From G965233625 sp965233625 (lineage in GTDB: Bacteria > Planctomycetota > Planctomycetia > Pirellulales > Pirellulaceae): DNA of 64,000 nt. Under the pieces are notes generated by a model. It had not been told where the DNA came from. It made no database searches and saw only the letters and a list, made by a program, of their open reading frames with translations. Below, piece by piece: positions 8,294 to 16,503 of this stretch. Every line of letters begins with the position of its first letter. Within the stretch, counting starts at the first letter, position 1. The stretch spans positions 1,302,001-1,366,000 of the forward strand of contig OZ247499.1 of assembly GCA_965233625.1 (NCBI GenBank), given 5' to 3'. The translations under genes and the position numbers were made by a program.

Positions 8294-9754
8294 TTATGCC
8301 TCCACCGAAATGTCGGCCGCCGCAATGGCCTGACACGCCAGAATCATGCCTGCCGCTTTATCGTCCCGCTCCAGCCCATCTTCAACTTCCATCGTCACTT
8401 GCCCAGAGAGGAGTTTGACTGTGCACACTCCGCACATCCCAGTGCGGCAGGAATAGTCGATGTCGACGCCCTCACGTTCCGCGGCTTCAAGAACATTCTC
8501 GCCGGTTAGTAACGGAGTCGATTTTCCCGATACGGTAAACGACACGGAAGCGGCTGTTTCTGTCGCCAAGTTGTCTGCTGCCGCGTTTTTTGTTGACTCT
8601 TCCCGTACGCCGGGTGTGACGTGCGGTTTCTGTTGCGACCCGAAATTTTCCGTGTAGATGTTGTCAGCGGGAACGCCCAGATTGCTAAGCATTTGTTTCG
8701 TGGCTTTCATCATCGGCGGCGAGCCACACAGGTGGACCCGCTTTGAAGAAATATCCGGCACCCACCCGCTGAGTAATTCTTCTGTCAATCGCCCCGAATG
8801 GTAACCGTCAACGGGTTCCTCTATCCGGCTCATAGCAACGAAGACATGCAGATTCCGGAACCGCGCCTGCAATCTTCCGAGTTCGGCCTGGAAAATAAAG
8901 TGCTCAGAATTGCGGCAGGCAACAATGAAGTAGATGTCACCTTGCCAGCCCATGTCGGTAAGCGCGCGCGTAATGCTCATCATCGGCGTGATGCCAACGC
9001 CGCCAGAAATAAGCACGATACTCGCGGCCTCTGTTCCGGAAAAAACAAACTTCCCGCTGGGGGCCTGCACTTCCAGCGTATCACCTTCTTTCACTTTGTC
9101 GTGCAAGTAACGCGAACCGGCGCCTTGCTCTTCACGCTTCACGGAAATCTCGCAGTAGTATCCTTGCGTGGGCGAAGAGGAAATAGTGTAACTGCGGCGG
9201 ATTGGCTTTTCCCCCACAGGCATCGTAAGTGTCAGGAATTGGCCCGGCAGGAAGCTGAAGGGAAGCGCGCCCCCATGACAGGCTACGAGCCGGAACGTTT
9301 TCACGTCGCCCGTTTCCTGGAAGATCTGAGTTACTCGCAACCGGCAGAGCTTGCGTCTAGCGACGTGCAGTAGTCCTGTCGAGATATCCGCTTGGCCAGT
9401 CAGGGTTACTTCATCAGCACACGCCACGGAACTTTCATCACAGCAGTCATTGCCGGCCGGCGAACCGGGAAGCGACAACTTTGCGGGGGGATCGGGAACA
9501 GCCGCCGGCCGGTGGGGCACAGGCTGCACAGGATGTGAGCTCGCGACAGGTTCGATCGCGGCCTGGCCATCGGTTGGCGGGGCGGCAGTAGTGAGTTGTT
9601 TCATAAGCCTGGTTGCCCGCTGCATTTTACAAAAGTACATCCAGATAATTATGGCCGAGAAAGCGATCAGCAATGCCATGATGCTGGTATGGAAGGCCGT
9701 CATCCCGAACAGCCTGAAGCCTGTTCCCTCATTTGCAGCGGGCAGAATGTTCAT
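8294..9754 (-). CDS. Membrane-anchored FNR-type flavin reductase with C-terminal 2Fe-2S ferredoxin domain
   Basis: 486 residues. One N-terminal membrane segment (about 18-42, MALLIAFSAIIIWMYF) and a Pro-rich linker are followed by an FAD-binding barrel with RRSYTISSSP, an NAD(P)-binding fold with LISGGVGITPMMS, and a plant-type ferredoxin domain with YSCRTGMCGVC and a final Cys in LACQA. This is the domain order of CDH/benzoate-reductase-like and NqrF-like electron-transfer flavoproteins. It most likely takes electrons from NAD(P)H and passes them through FAD and 2Fe-2S to the adjacent cytochrome b-like protein. The start follows the Met/Gly-rich gene by 17 bases. No Cys ligand of the cluster is missing. 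Confidence 0.88.
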   Translation of the reverse strand: MNILPAANEGTGFRLFGMTAFHTSIMALLIAFSAIIIWMYFCKMQRATRLMKQLTTAAPPTDGQAAIEPVASSHPVQPVPHRPAAVPDPPAKLSLPGSPAGNDCCDESSVACADEVTLTGQADISTGLLHVARRKLCRLRVTQIFQETGDVKTFRLVACHGGALPFSFLPGQFLTLTMPVGEKPIRRSYTISSSPTQGYYCEISVKREEQGAGSRYLHDKVKEGDTLEVQAPSGKFVFSGTEAASIVLISGGVGITPMMSITRALTDMGWQGDIYFIVACRNSEHFIFQAELGRLQARFRNLHVFVAMSRIEEPVDGYHSGRLTEELLSGWVPDISSKRVHLCGSPPMMKATKQMLSNLGVPADNIYTENFGSQQKPHVTPGVREESTKNAAADNLATETAASVSFTVSGKSTPLLTGENVLEAAEREGVDIDYSCRTGMCGVCTVKLLSGQVTMEVEDGLERDDKAAGMILACQAIAAADISVEA

Positions 9755-9771
9755 CTCGCGTTTGAACCATG

Positions 9772-10356
9772 TCAGGGCGACATTGCGCGGCGATTTCCTT
9801 CGGCAATCGCGCGGTGCGCCGCCAAACCGCTTTCGAATTGCGCCAGCCCCTCCCGCATCCTGGCCGTCGCCTTCTGCATTGTCTGAAAGTCGTCGGTGTC
9901 CGCTGCCGCTGCCAGTTCATCAAGGCCATTTGAGAGAAGCTTTGTGCCCTCCAACATTCTCTGGTGCGCTTCCCGCCGGATCCTGGCGCGCTCTTCCATC
10001 GGCAGATTGGGCAATTCCATTAGCTTGGGATACAGTTCTTTGGGCTTGGGCGCGCCCATCTTTTCCATCATACCACCCATCATGCCGCCGCCCTCGCCGC
10101 CCATCATGCCACCGCCCGCGCCGCCCATCATGCCACCGCCCTTGCCACCCATCATGCCGGCGCCCTTGCCACCCATCGTGTCGCCGCTCTTACCACCCAC
10201 TCCGCCTTTTTCGCTACCTTTCGCCTGGTCAGGGTGGTGTCTAGCGTGTTCTTCGGGTGAAACCTGGCTGAAGGCTGGGGATATCGACAACACGAAGAAA
10301 GTCAGCGCGGTAACGAACGCAAAGAAACTCTGACTGGCATTGGATATACGGGTCAT
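9772..10356 (-). CDS. Secreted Met/Gly-rich repeat protein
   Basis: 194 residues: signal peptide to about residue 30 (cleavage after SPAFSQ), His-containing linker (EEHARHHPDQ), then a repeat block of GGMMGG-type units (residues about 60-97), then a helical C-terminal domain of about 90 residues. The repeats come from 24-base DNA units. Paired Met residues in Gly-rich context are typical of Cu(I) binding in the periplasm. The gene overlaps the glutamate dehydrogenase by ATGA and precedes the flavin reductase, so it is part of the redox operon. No named family is recognised; a copper chaperone or buffer is the best inference. Confidence 0.7.
   Translation of the reverse strand: MTRISNASQSFFAFVTALTFFVLSISPAFSQVSPEEHARHHPDQAKGSEKGGVGGKSGDTMGGKGAGMMGGKGGGMMGGAGGGMMGGEGGGMMGGMMEKMGAPKPKELYPKLMELPNLPMEERARIRREAHQRMLEGTKLLSNGLDELAAAADTDDFQTMQKATARMREGLAQFESGLAAHRAIAEGNRRAMSP
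10076..10180 (-). repeat. 24-bp tandem repeat coding for GGMMGG units
   Basis: Units starting at 10076, 10100, 10124, 10148 and 10172 share the CCCATCATG core (plus-strand sense) with GC-rich spacers and differ by a few bases. They encode the eight-residue Gly/Met repeat of the secreted protein at 9772-10356. The exact 24-base period keeps frame and allows copy-number change by slippage. Confidence 0.85.
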
Positions 10357-11732
10357 GTTGGCGGATTCTCCTCAGCGGGCGATTTGGCTATTGAAAAGAA
10401 GCGGCTCGTGCCTTGCGCTTCGATTGCATCGCTGAGACGGTTCAATGCGTGCACATAAGCCGCGGTCCGCATGTCGATCTGCTTCCCGGTCATCAGGTCG
10501 AAAATCGTATTGAACTCCCGCGCCATGACGGTGCGCAGCCGCTCATGCACGTCGTCCTCTGTCCAGTAATCACCGGCACGGTTCTGCACCCATTCGAAGT
10601 AGCTGACTGTGACGCCGCCCGCGTTGGCGAGGATGTCGGGGACTACCAGTACGCCCTTAGCCGCGAGTCGATCATCGCCGTCGCTCGTAGTCGGGCCATT
10701 AGCGACTTCAACAATAACCGGAGCCACAACCCGCTCCACGTTTTCAGCCGTGATCTGGTTTTCCAGCGCCGCGGGAATGAGCACGTCCACGTCGAGTTCC
10801 AGCAATTGCGAGTTAGTAATAACCTCGCCAGTTGCCGGGTCATTGAGATTGCAGTGACATTCCTCACAACCGCAGACCGGGCAGTCACAAACGCTGCGGC
10901 CAGAGTACACGTCAGACACCGCGCTGCGCTGACTTTTCAGCTCGATAGCGCGTGGGATATCAAGACCTTGTTCACGGTGGATGCCGCCCCGTGAATCGCT
11001 AATCGCAACGATCTTGTACCCGTCGGCGTGCAAGAGACGGGCGACATGCTGCCCTGCGTTGCCAAAGCCCTGAATGGCGACACGCGTTTCATGGGGCTGC
11101 CACGCTTTGCGGCGTTCCAGTTCCTTGAGGCAGTAGTAAGCCCCACGTCCGGTTGCATCATCACGGCCTAAGCTGCCGCCCAAGGGAATGGGCTTACCTG
11201 TGATTACGGCGGGCGTCCGGCGGCGGCGGATTTTGGAATACTCGTCCACCATCCAGCCCATGATCATTGGATTAGTGTAGACGTCTGGAGCAGGAATGTC
11301 GGTTTCCGGCCCAATGAAATCGGCGACCTGTTCTATAAAGCTGCGGCTGAGACGCTCCAATTCCATCCGTGAAAGTTGTCTAGGGTCAACGATCACGCCT
11401 CCTTTGCTGCCGCCAAAGGGAATGCCAGCGACAGCGCACTTGCAGGTCATCCAGAAGGCCAATGCTCTGACTTCCCCGGGATTTACACCGGGATGGAAAC
11501 GGATTCCTCCCTTTGCAGGACCTCGTGTATCGTCGTGGCGTACGCGGAATCCTTGAAATACCTTCAACGATCCATCATCCATGCGCACCGGGATCGATAC
11601 TTGCAATACTGCTTTCGGACGCCGGAGCCGTTCCACTGCCTCGGCGTCTATATCAGCGTATGCGGCGGCTCGATCGAGTCGACGTATGGCGTCGTCAAAG
11701 ATGCCGTTCGCGGTCAACTCTTCCATGGTCAT
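10353..11732 (-). CDS. Glu/Leu/Phe/Val-type glutamate dehydrogenase with inserted six-Cys cluster
   Basis: From ATG 11732 (behind CGGGAGAG) the product is 459 residues; the frame is open to 11807. Family signs are clear: GPAKGGIRFHP (Lys74), MTCKCAVAGIPFGGSKGG (Lys98, Lys110), the nucleotide fold VAIQGFGNAGQHVA and VEVANGPTT. Between the Rossmann strand region and VLIPAALENQI lies a non-canonical insert with Cys282, 284, 287, 289, 292 and 294 plus His293 (CDCPVCGCEECHC), where relatives carry a short loop without Cys. The core enzyme interconverts glutamate and 2-oxoglutarate with NAD(P)H. The insert suggests metal or Fe-S binding and control. It overlaps the Met/Gly-rich gene by ATGA and is first in the coupled redox operon. 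Confidence 0.9.
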   Translation of the reverse strand: MTMEELTANGIFDDAIRRLDRAAAYADIDAEAVERLRRPKAVLQVSIPVRMDDGSLKVFQGFRVRHDDTRGPAKGGIRFHPGVNPGEVRALAFWMTCKCAVAGIPFGGSKGGVIVDPRQLSRMELERLSRSFIEQVADFIGPETDIPAPDVYTNPMIMGWMVDEYSKIRRRRTPAVITGKPIPLGGSLGRDDATGRGAYYCLKELERRKAWQPHETRVAIQGFGNAGQHVARLLHADGYKIVAISDSRGGIHREQGLDIPRAIELKSQRSAVSDVYSGRSVCDCPVCGCEECHCNLNDPATGEVITNSQLLELDVDVLIPAALENQITAENVERVVAPVIVEVANGPTTSDGDDRLAAKGVLVVPDILANAGGVTVSYFEWVQNRAGDYWTEDDVHERLRTVMAREFNTIFDLMTGKQIDMRTAAYVHALNRLSDAIEAQGTSRFFSIAKSPAEENPPT

Positions 11733-11889
11733 CTCTCCCGTTTCGCTGCACTGGCGCTCGGTAACGTGCGAAGTGATCTGGCAAGCCCAGACACAGGTTG
11801 GCTGCACGACGCGCGATGATTCTTCCCGCAGTTGATGAAAATATTCTCAACTGGTCCGGCTATCGATTCATGGCTCCCTTAGTTTTCGC

Positions 11890-12774
11890 TTACGGTTTGT
11901 CGCCCTCTTTGTGTTGCGCGGGCAGATGGCCAACTAATGCTTGGCGCTGCTCGTCCGTCAACGCACGCGCAGCTTCTCCGACAGCCTGGATGTAAGCGAT
12001 ACGCTTATCTGCGCTGAGTTTTGCGATTTCACGCACCTTGGCCTCGATTTTTTCTACATCTGGAGCTCCCGCACTTGTCAAAACCCACACCTCCTGTTCG
12101 GACGCATCGATCCAGCGATCAAAGGTCGCCTGGCCAAGCAACGCCTTCTGCTTAATTCCATTCAACAATTGTTGCTGGGCTGTGGTTAAGGTGATGTGCT
12201 GAGGATGGTCGAGGAAGAAGGCGGTAGCCCCCACGTGGTAGATATGTGAGGCGCCCGGAAATCCTGGTAACGACGTGGACATCTGCATCGCGCCCATGCC
12301 TTTCATTCGTCCCATCATTCGCATACCAGGATGATTCCCCATCATGCCCATTCCCTTGTTAGGCATTTCTCCCATTCCCATTTCTCGCTGGCCGGTCATC
12401 TTGCCCATTGCCATCCCTTTGCCCATTGCCATCCCTTTGCTCATGCCCATCTGCATACCGCTGGGCCCCTGACCCGCAGTTCCGGAAGTCGCGGGTTTGC
12501 TATGGGCTGCATACGCGGACGTATCGGTTGCGGCACCTTGATGGCTTTGCTTCAATGCCGCTTCAAGATTCGCGACTTTCGTCTGCAGGGTGCGGAGCTG
12601 CGCCGCTAGGGATGCCGCGGCTGCATTGTCGCGATCCCCATGTTCTGTATGACCGGCCACGGTTTTTCTGGCGGGGGCGTCTTCAGCTGATGACAGTATG
12701 GGAAACGCGGCGAACGTAAGTATTGCCGCCAGCATGAAGACACAAATACGGTTTGAGAAATTCCAAATTCGCAT
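11890..12774 (-). CDS. Met-rich periplasmic protein of CpxP/Spy-like layout
   Basis: 294 residues: signal peptide to about 30, a short coiled coil (LAAQLRTLQTKVANLEAALKQ, about 55-76), a very Met/Gly-rich section (about 100-165, with MGMSKGMAMGKGMAMGK type runs), and a helical C-terminal domain with LTxxQ-like motifs (LTTAQQQ, LTDEQRQ). LTxxQ motifs mark the CpxP/Spy/CnrX-like family of periplasmic sensors and chaperones, and the Met run suggests Cu(I) binding. It has an AGGA ribosome site and is the first gene left of the control region that holds the twin operator repeats. It likely senses or buffers copper for the operon downstream. Confidence 0.75.
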   Translation of the reverse strand: MRIWNFSNRICVFMLAAILTFAAFPILSSAEDAPARKTVAGHTEHGDRDNAAAASLAAQLRTLQTKVANLEAALKQSHQGAATDTSAYAAHSKPATSGTAGQGPSGMQMGMSKGMAMGKGMAMGKMTGQREMGMGEMPNKGMGMMGNHPGMRMMGRMKGMGAMQMSTSLPGFPGASHIYHVGATAFFLDHPQHITLTTAQQQLLNGIKQKALLGQATFDRWIDASEQEVWVLTSAGAPDVEKIEAKVREIAKLSADKRIAYIQAVGEAARALTDEQRQALVGHLPAQHKEGDKP

Positions 12775-13341
12775 AGTTGATTCCTGTTTGAGTATGCGGT
12801 GGACCTCGCTCGATCTCTGTTGACGTCTTCCAGATACCCGGGACAGCAGGAAATCACGGCAACATCACACGTAGGGCAACGAGTCCCAAGGTTATTGAGC
12901 GCTAACCCAAACAGTTTGATGAAGAAGCGGGGCTGATTCTTCACGATTTGTGTAAAGATTTTTTTCGGCGTTTAACGAGAATATCCGACCTCGAAATGAC
13001 CTGGCAAAAACTGGCGGGGCAATTCAAACTGCCGGTCATCCCAGAGTAGGCTGCCGGTTTTCCCGTAGGGCTTGTAGGGAGAAGAGGGTGACTTGCACAG
13101 AAAGTGTGCTTTTACGCACGGTCAGTGTGCGATTACGCACAGGGGCTTAGCTTAGTCCGGCTGCCAAAATCTTCGATCCGCTACGCCCCAATTATCACGT
13201 GACGCCTGACACTCACCATCGAAGAAGCTTATTTGCGGAGCCGGAAACGCGCCGACCTGATTTCTCAACGAAGAGTTTAGGCACGCTAAATGCGTTCGCT
13301 GTAGGTCGTCTGTTGATTGCCATTAGGAAGGAGACCCTCCA
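12775..13341. other. Control region between Met-rich protein and ECF sigma factor
   Basis: About 570 bases separate two divergent genes. The region holds the twin repeat at 13104-13140 and no convincing gene. It probably contains promoters for both directions, but I cannot define their -35/-10 elements with confidence. Confidence 0.6.
13104..13140. promoter_or_regulatory. Twin operator-like imperfect palindromes, 21 bp apart
   Basis: Two near-identical 16-base sites, GTGTGCTTTTACGCAC (13104-13119) and GTGTGCGATTACGCAC (13125-13140), each an imperfect inverted repeat (GTG..C / G..CAC). Their 21-base offset is two helical turns, which would put two dimers on the same face of DNA. They lie about 200 bases before the ECF sigma gene and about 330 bases before the Met-rich protein gene. 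The regulator is unknown. Confidence 0.55.
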
Positions 13342-13935
13342 ATGACTGCTGAAATCGCCGCAGTCTATTCCGCTGCGCATCGAATTAAAACGCAAGCTCC
13401 CTCACGGAAGATCGTTGCTGCGGAGCAGGCTCTCGTAGCGGCTTGTCGCAATGGAGATCCGGGCGGGCAGCGGGAACTTTACGAACAGCACCACCGTAAC
13501 GTCCATCGATTGATGTCCCGCATGGTTGGGGCTGAATACGCCGACGATTTGACTCAACAGGTTTTCCTACGCGTATTACAGACGATCAGTCAATTCCGCG
13601 GCGAATCTGCTTTCTCAACCTGGATGTACCGCGTGGCAACAAACGAAGCGTTGCAGTTTCTTAGGCGGAATAGTAAGCAAGCATTGCAGGAACTAAGTGT
13701 TGAGTTAGTTGACTATCGACCTTCAGAACAAAATCGTTTAGACGACCGGGAAATGCTGGATCACGTTCTCGCGAATCTAGATCCCAGCCTGTTGGCCACC
13801 TTCCTGCTTCGGGAAGTGGAGAATTTGTCCTATCACGAAATAGCACTGGCGCTGGATATCGCGGAAGGCACTGTCGCTTCGCGACTGAATCGTGCCAGGC
13901 GTCTGCTTCGCGATTGGATCCTGGCATCCCAGTAA
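13342..13935 (+). CDS. ECF-subfamily RNA polymerase sigma factor
   Basis: 197 residues from ATG 13342 behind AGGAGACCCTCCA. Region 2 spans about 45-105 (ELYEQHHRNVHRLMSRMVG, ADDLTQQVFLRVLQTISQF, FSTWMYRVATNEALQFLRR) and region 4 about 140-190 (LDPSLLATFLLREVENLSYHEIALALDIAEGTVASRLNRARRLL), a typical helix-turn-helix. No anti-sigma gene follows; the next gene converges from the other strand. It could be controlled by the PP2C modules or by the Met-rich periplasmic protein across the control region, but this is inference. No target promoter motif was identified. Confidence 0.93.
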   Translation: MTAEIAAVYSAAHRIKTQAPSRKIVAAEQALVAACRNGDPGGQRELYEQHHRNVHRLMSRMVGAEYADDLTQQVFLRVLQTISQFRGESAFSTWMYRVATNEALQFLRRNSKQALQELSVELVDYRPSEQNRLDDREMLDHVLANLDPSLLATFLLREVENLSYHEIALALDIAEGTVASRLNRARRLLRDWILASQ

Positions 13936-13975
13936 GCTGCCGGCTTCATTGAACATTGCAGCGGATCTTTTCGGC

Positions 13976-15673
13976 TTAGGCTTTGGCGGCTCTCTCTTTC
14001 CTTGCCTTTTCTTTAGGTTCAGCGGGTTTATCAGGCGTACGATTCAACGGCTTAGGGCGGGAGTTTGCCGGGACGGGTGAGCAGGTGAAGGCGGCGGCGG
14101 AGATACCCATAGCGCGTTCGAGGCGGGCGATGGCCTGTTCGCGTTGGGTCAGTCGCGTAAGCTGTTCGATCTGGTAGCGGAGCAGGGTTTCGTAGTTGGC
14201 GATGAGTTGCTGGAACGTAACGCGGTCTACCTGGTAGGCTTCCACCGAAAGTTCAAAGGTCTCCTTCGCATTGCTGATAACGCGGTCGTTGAGAATCTCC
14301 AGCACTTTATCGTGAGCCTCAACCTCTTCACGCCACTGATATACACGCGACCGTAGTTCAGCTAGCTGATTATCGAAGCGCCGCGCTGACTCAGTGATCC
14401 GGGCGGTGGCTTCACGCACCGCTGCGGCGCGCCGGGCGTTACGCACGGGAAGATTGAAACTCAGGTTCAGTGCGAAAGCATCCTCACCATTGGTCACCGG
14501 GCTAATCCCTTGATTGGCGATGCTCACCATGCTCACGCCCAGTGTTACGTCTGGTTTGTAGTCTTCGCAGGCAAGCACTCTCAGCCAGCGGTCGCGGCGC
14601 ACTTCCGAACGACGGGCGGCAAGGTCGGGGTGCTGATCTTCGATGCGACTGATCAGCTCACTGGAGTTGGCCGGCGTGGGTGTGTAGCAAGGAGTGGCGA
14701 GAAGGGTTTCGAGCTGGCTAGCGGGAAGATTCACCGCCTTCGAGAGCCGGGCGATCGCCTTCGATCTGCTGCTGGTTAGTTGTGCCAGTGTAACCTGTAA
14801 GGCGTCGAGCCTGGTTTCCGCCTGTAAAACGGTCTCGCGGCCGACCGCGGCATCGTTGGTCTCGTATCGGGCGACGATCACTTTGATGAGATCTTCAAGC
14901 GGCTGCTGCAGATCGCGGTAAATCTTGTCTGCCTGCTGTACGTAGAATAAATCGTAGTACGCCAGCTTTACTTCTTCGCGGATTCGTAGCTCCACGCCCG
15001 CGAGTTCCGCAAATGCGGCTTGCGCCTGATGGCCGGCAGCTTCACCTCGCGCTTCGAGTTTGCCGCTCCACGGGAATTTCTGGGAAAGCGTGAACACGCC
15101 TTCCTGGGCTCCGGCTGCGGTTTCCACCCTTTCCACCACAAACACAGTCGTCGAAAAAACCGGGTCGTCGAGCGAGGCAACCTGGGGGGGCCGCTGCATC
15201 AGCGCCCGCGCCTTATTGCGTGCGGCGCTGATTTCCGGGTTCGCCGTTGCGGCCTGATGCAGCAAAGTAGGCAGCTCGGATTTAGCCACCGCTTGCACTA
15301 ATTCGCCAGGTGGTATGGTTTCGCCTTTCGATGCTCCGCTGGGCCTTTCTTTGTCGCCTGGCTTTGCATCTGCATCGCCTATGTCATCCTTCTTATCTAC
15401 GGCTTCTTTATCTGTCTTTTTCGCATCGTCCTCTTTTCGGGGCGGGTCGAGGCCAAGTGGCGGCAGGAATTTCGGTTCCTCGCCAGCCGGTTGATAGAAA
15501 GCAGCGGTTTTCACACCGGTTCCTGCGTTCGGCTGAACCGCTCGCGGTTGTGGCTCAGCGGGCCGGTAGGCCGTAGTCTGGGATTCACGCCAGCGGGGTG
15601 CGGGAGTGCGGCAGCCCACCATGGAAACCATCGCACATGCGAACAACAATATGGCAATTGATAGAACACGCAT
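13976..15673 (-). CDS. TolC-family outer membrane efflux lipoprotein
   Basis: From ATG 15673 (behind TTGGAGTGGGTA) the product is 565 residues; earlier in-frame ATGs at 15718 and 15697 would hide the signal sequence. The N-terminus has a lipobox (SMVGC, Cys21) and a low-complexity Lys/Asp-rich linker to about residue 120, unusually long for the family. Two OMF repeats follow, each with long helices (for example ELPTLLHQAATANPEISAARNKARALMQ at the start). The C-terminus is Lys/Pro-rich. It is divergent from the Cys-rich protein and the CusB/CusA genes at 15827-22139 and probably forms the outer channel of that pump. Confidence 0.9.
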   Translation of the reverse strand: MRVLSIAILLFACAMVSMVGCRTPAPRWRESQTTAYRPAEPQPRAVQPNAGTGVKTAAFYQPAGEEPKFLPPLGLDPPRKEDDAKKTDKEAVDKKDDIGDADAKPGDKERPSGASKGETIPPGELVQAVAKSELPTLLHQAATANPEISAARNKARALMQRPPQVASLDDPVFSTTVFVVERVETAAGAQEGVFTLSQKFPWSGKLEARGEAAGHQAQAAFAELAGVELRIREEVKLAYYDLFYVQQADKIYRDLQQPLEDLIKVIVARYETNDAAVGRETVLQAETRLDALQVTLAQLTSSRSKAIARLSKAVNLPASQLETLLATPCYTPTPANSSELISRIEDQHPDLAARRSEVRRDRWLRVLACEDYKPDVTLGVSMVSIANQGISPVTNGEDAFALNLSFNLPVRNARRAAAVREATARITESARRFDNQLAELRSRVYQWREEVEAHDKVLEILNDRVISNAKETFELSVEAYQVDRVTFQQLIANYETLLRYQIEQLTRLTQREQAIARLERAMGISAAAFTCSPVPANSRPKPLNRTPDKPAEPKEKARKERAAKA

Positions 15674-15826
15674 TACCCACTCCAAGGAATTTTCCATTAA
15701 TACCTGCGTTATCGGCACCCTTGGCCAGAGAACTGAGAATCAGGACAGGCGTTCCAGAAAGATGCCTTGACTTGCCGATGCAGAACCTGAATAATCCCTA
15801 CCGCTTACCAAGCTTGGGATCACGAC

Positions 15827-16279
15827 ATGGTTCACCTCACTCACAATTTTGCGCTGAACATTGTTCTAAGCCTGTCAATGCTGTGCGGCAGTCCCTTGCC
15901 TCTACTCACATTCATTGGCTGCGACGATATCGGTTGCTTGTGTGCGGCGCGAGGCGAAACCTGCTGCAGATCATGCTGCCACTGTCGCTGTACAGAATCT
16001 GGTAGTAGTTGCTGTCAAAAACCCCAAGGAGATTCTGAGGTTGCAGGGCAAATAACGATTCACGATGCCCGTTGCAACTGCGGTCGCGAGCCTGCGGCCC
16101 CTGCGTTGCCACCTACCAATGCTAACGTGGAAAAAGAGAGCTTCGGCGCGGCTGACACTGTCACCGATGAGGTCGTGCTGCCAGTTGTACGTGTGGATTA
16201 TCTTCACTGCGTAGCTCCTTCGATCAAGCTTTCTACAATCACGCATTTGCATGCGTTTCTGTGTCGCTGGGTGACCTGA
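15827..16279 (+). CDS. Cys-rich secreted protein, efflux-locus type
   Basis: 150 residues. A hydrophobic start (FALNIVLSLSMLCGSPLPLLTF) is followed by a dense Cys segment between residues 31 and 60 (GCLCAARGETCCRSCCHCRC...CC), then an acidic spacer and a C-terminus with HCVAPS and HAFLCRWVT. Layout matches the Cys-rich proteins at 2368, 34124 and 40674: leader, Cys cluster, hydrophobic tail. It precedes the CusB/CusA genes by about 220 bases on the same strand and is divergent from the outer membrane factor. A metal-binding or regulatory role beside the pump is inferred. The first codons overlap a minus-strand copy of an adaptor-type translation leader, so the exact start is uncertain. Confidence 0.6.
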   Translation: MVHLTHNFALNIVLSLSMLCGSPLPLLTFIGCDDIGCLCAARGETCCRSCCHCRCTESGSSCCQKPQGDSEVAGQITIHDARCNCGREPAAPALPPTNANVEKESFGAADTVTDEVVLPVVRVDYLHCVAPSIKLSTITHLHAFLCRWVT

Positions 16280-16503
16280 GCATTGCGTTTTCACGCATTG
16301 TTATTCCCTGAGTGCGTTCTAAACCACTCACCTAATTCGTTACCCGGTTAATTTCTGCGAATTCTTTTAATGCAGATCGTCATATGCGCGCATTCCCTCA
16401 AAGGATGTTTGCGTGACGCGATCGCCCTACACCATCGTGCGCTACTGCCAGTTGTGGTGTGGAGCAGTTCCGTGAATTCGCGTTGACAACAGACGTTTAT
16501 CCT

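Noticed and set aside
10076..10180. Possible CRISPR array
   Set aside because: Repeats are 24 bases without unique spacers and lie inside a coding frame; no cas genes in the window.
9351..10244. 297-codon plus-strand frame with Pro/Arg/His repeats
   Set aside because: Antisense to the flavin reductase and the GGMMGG repeat gene. The repeats are the complement of the Met/Gly units, and no ribosome site or domain is seen.
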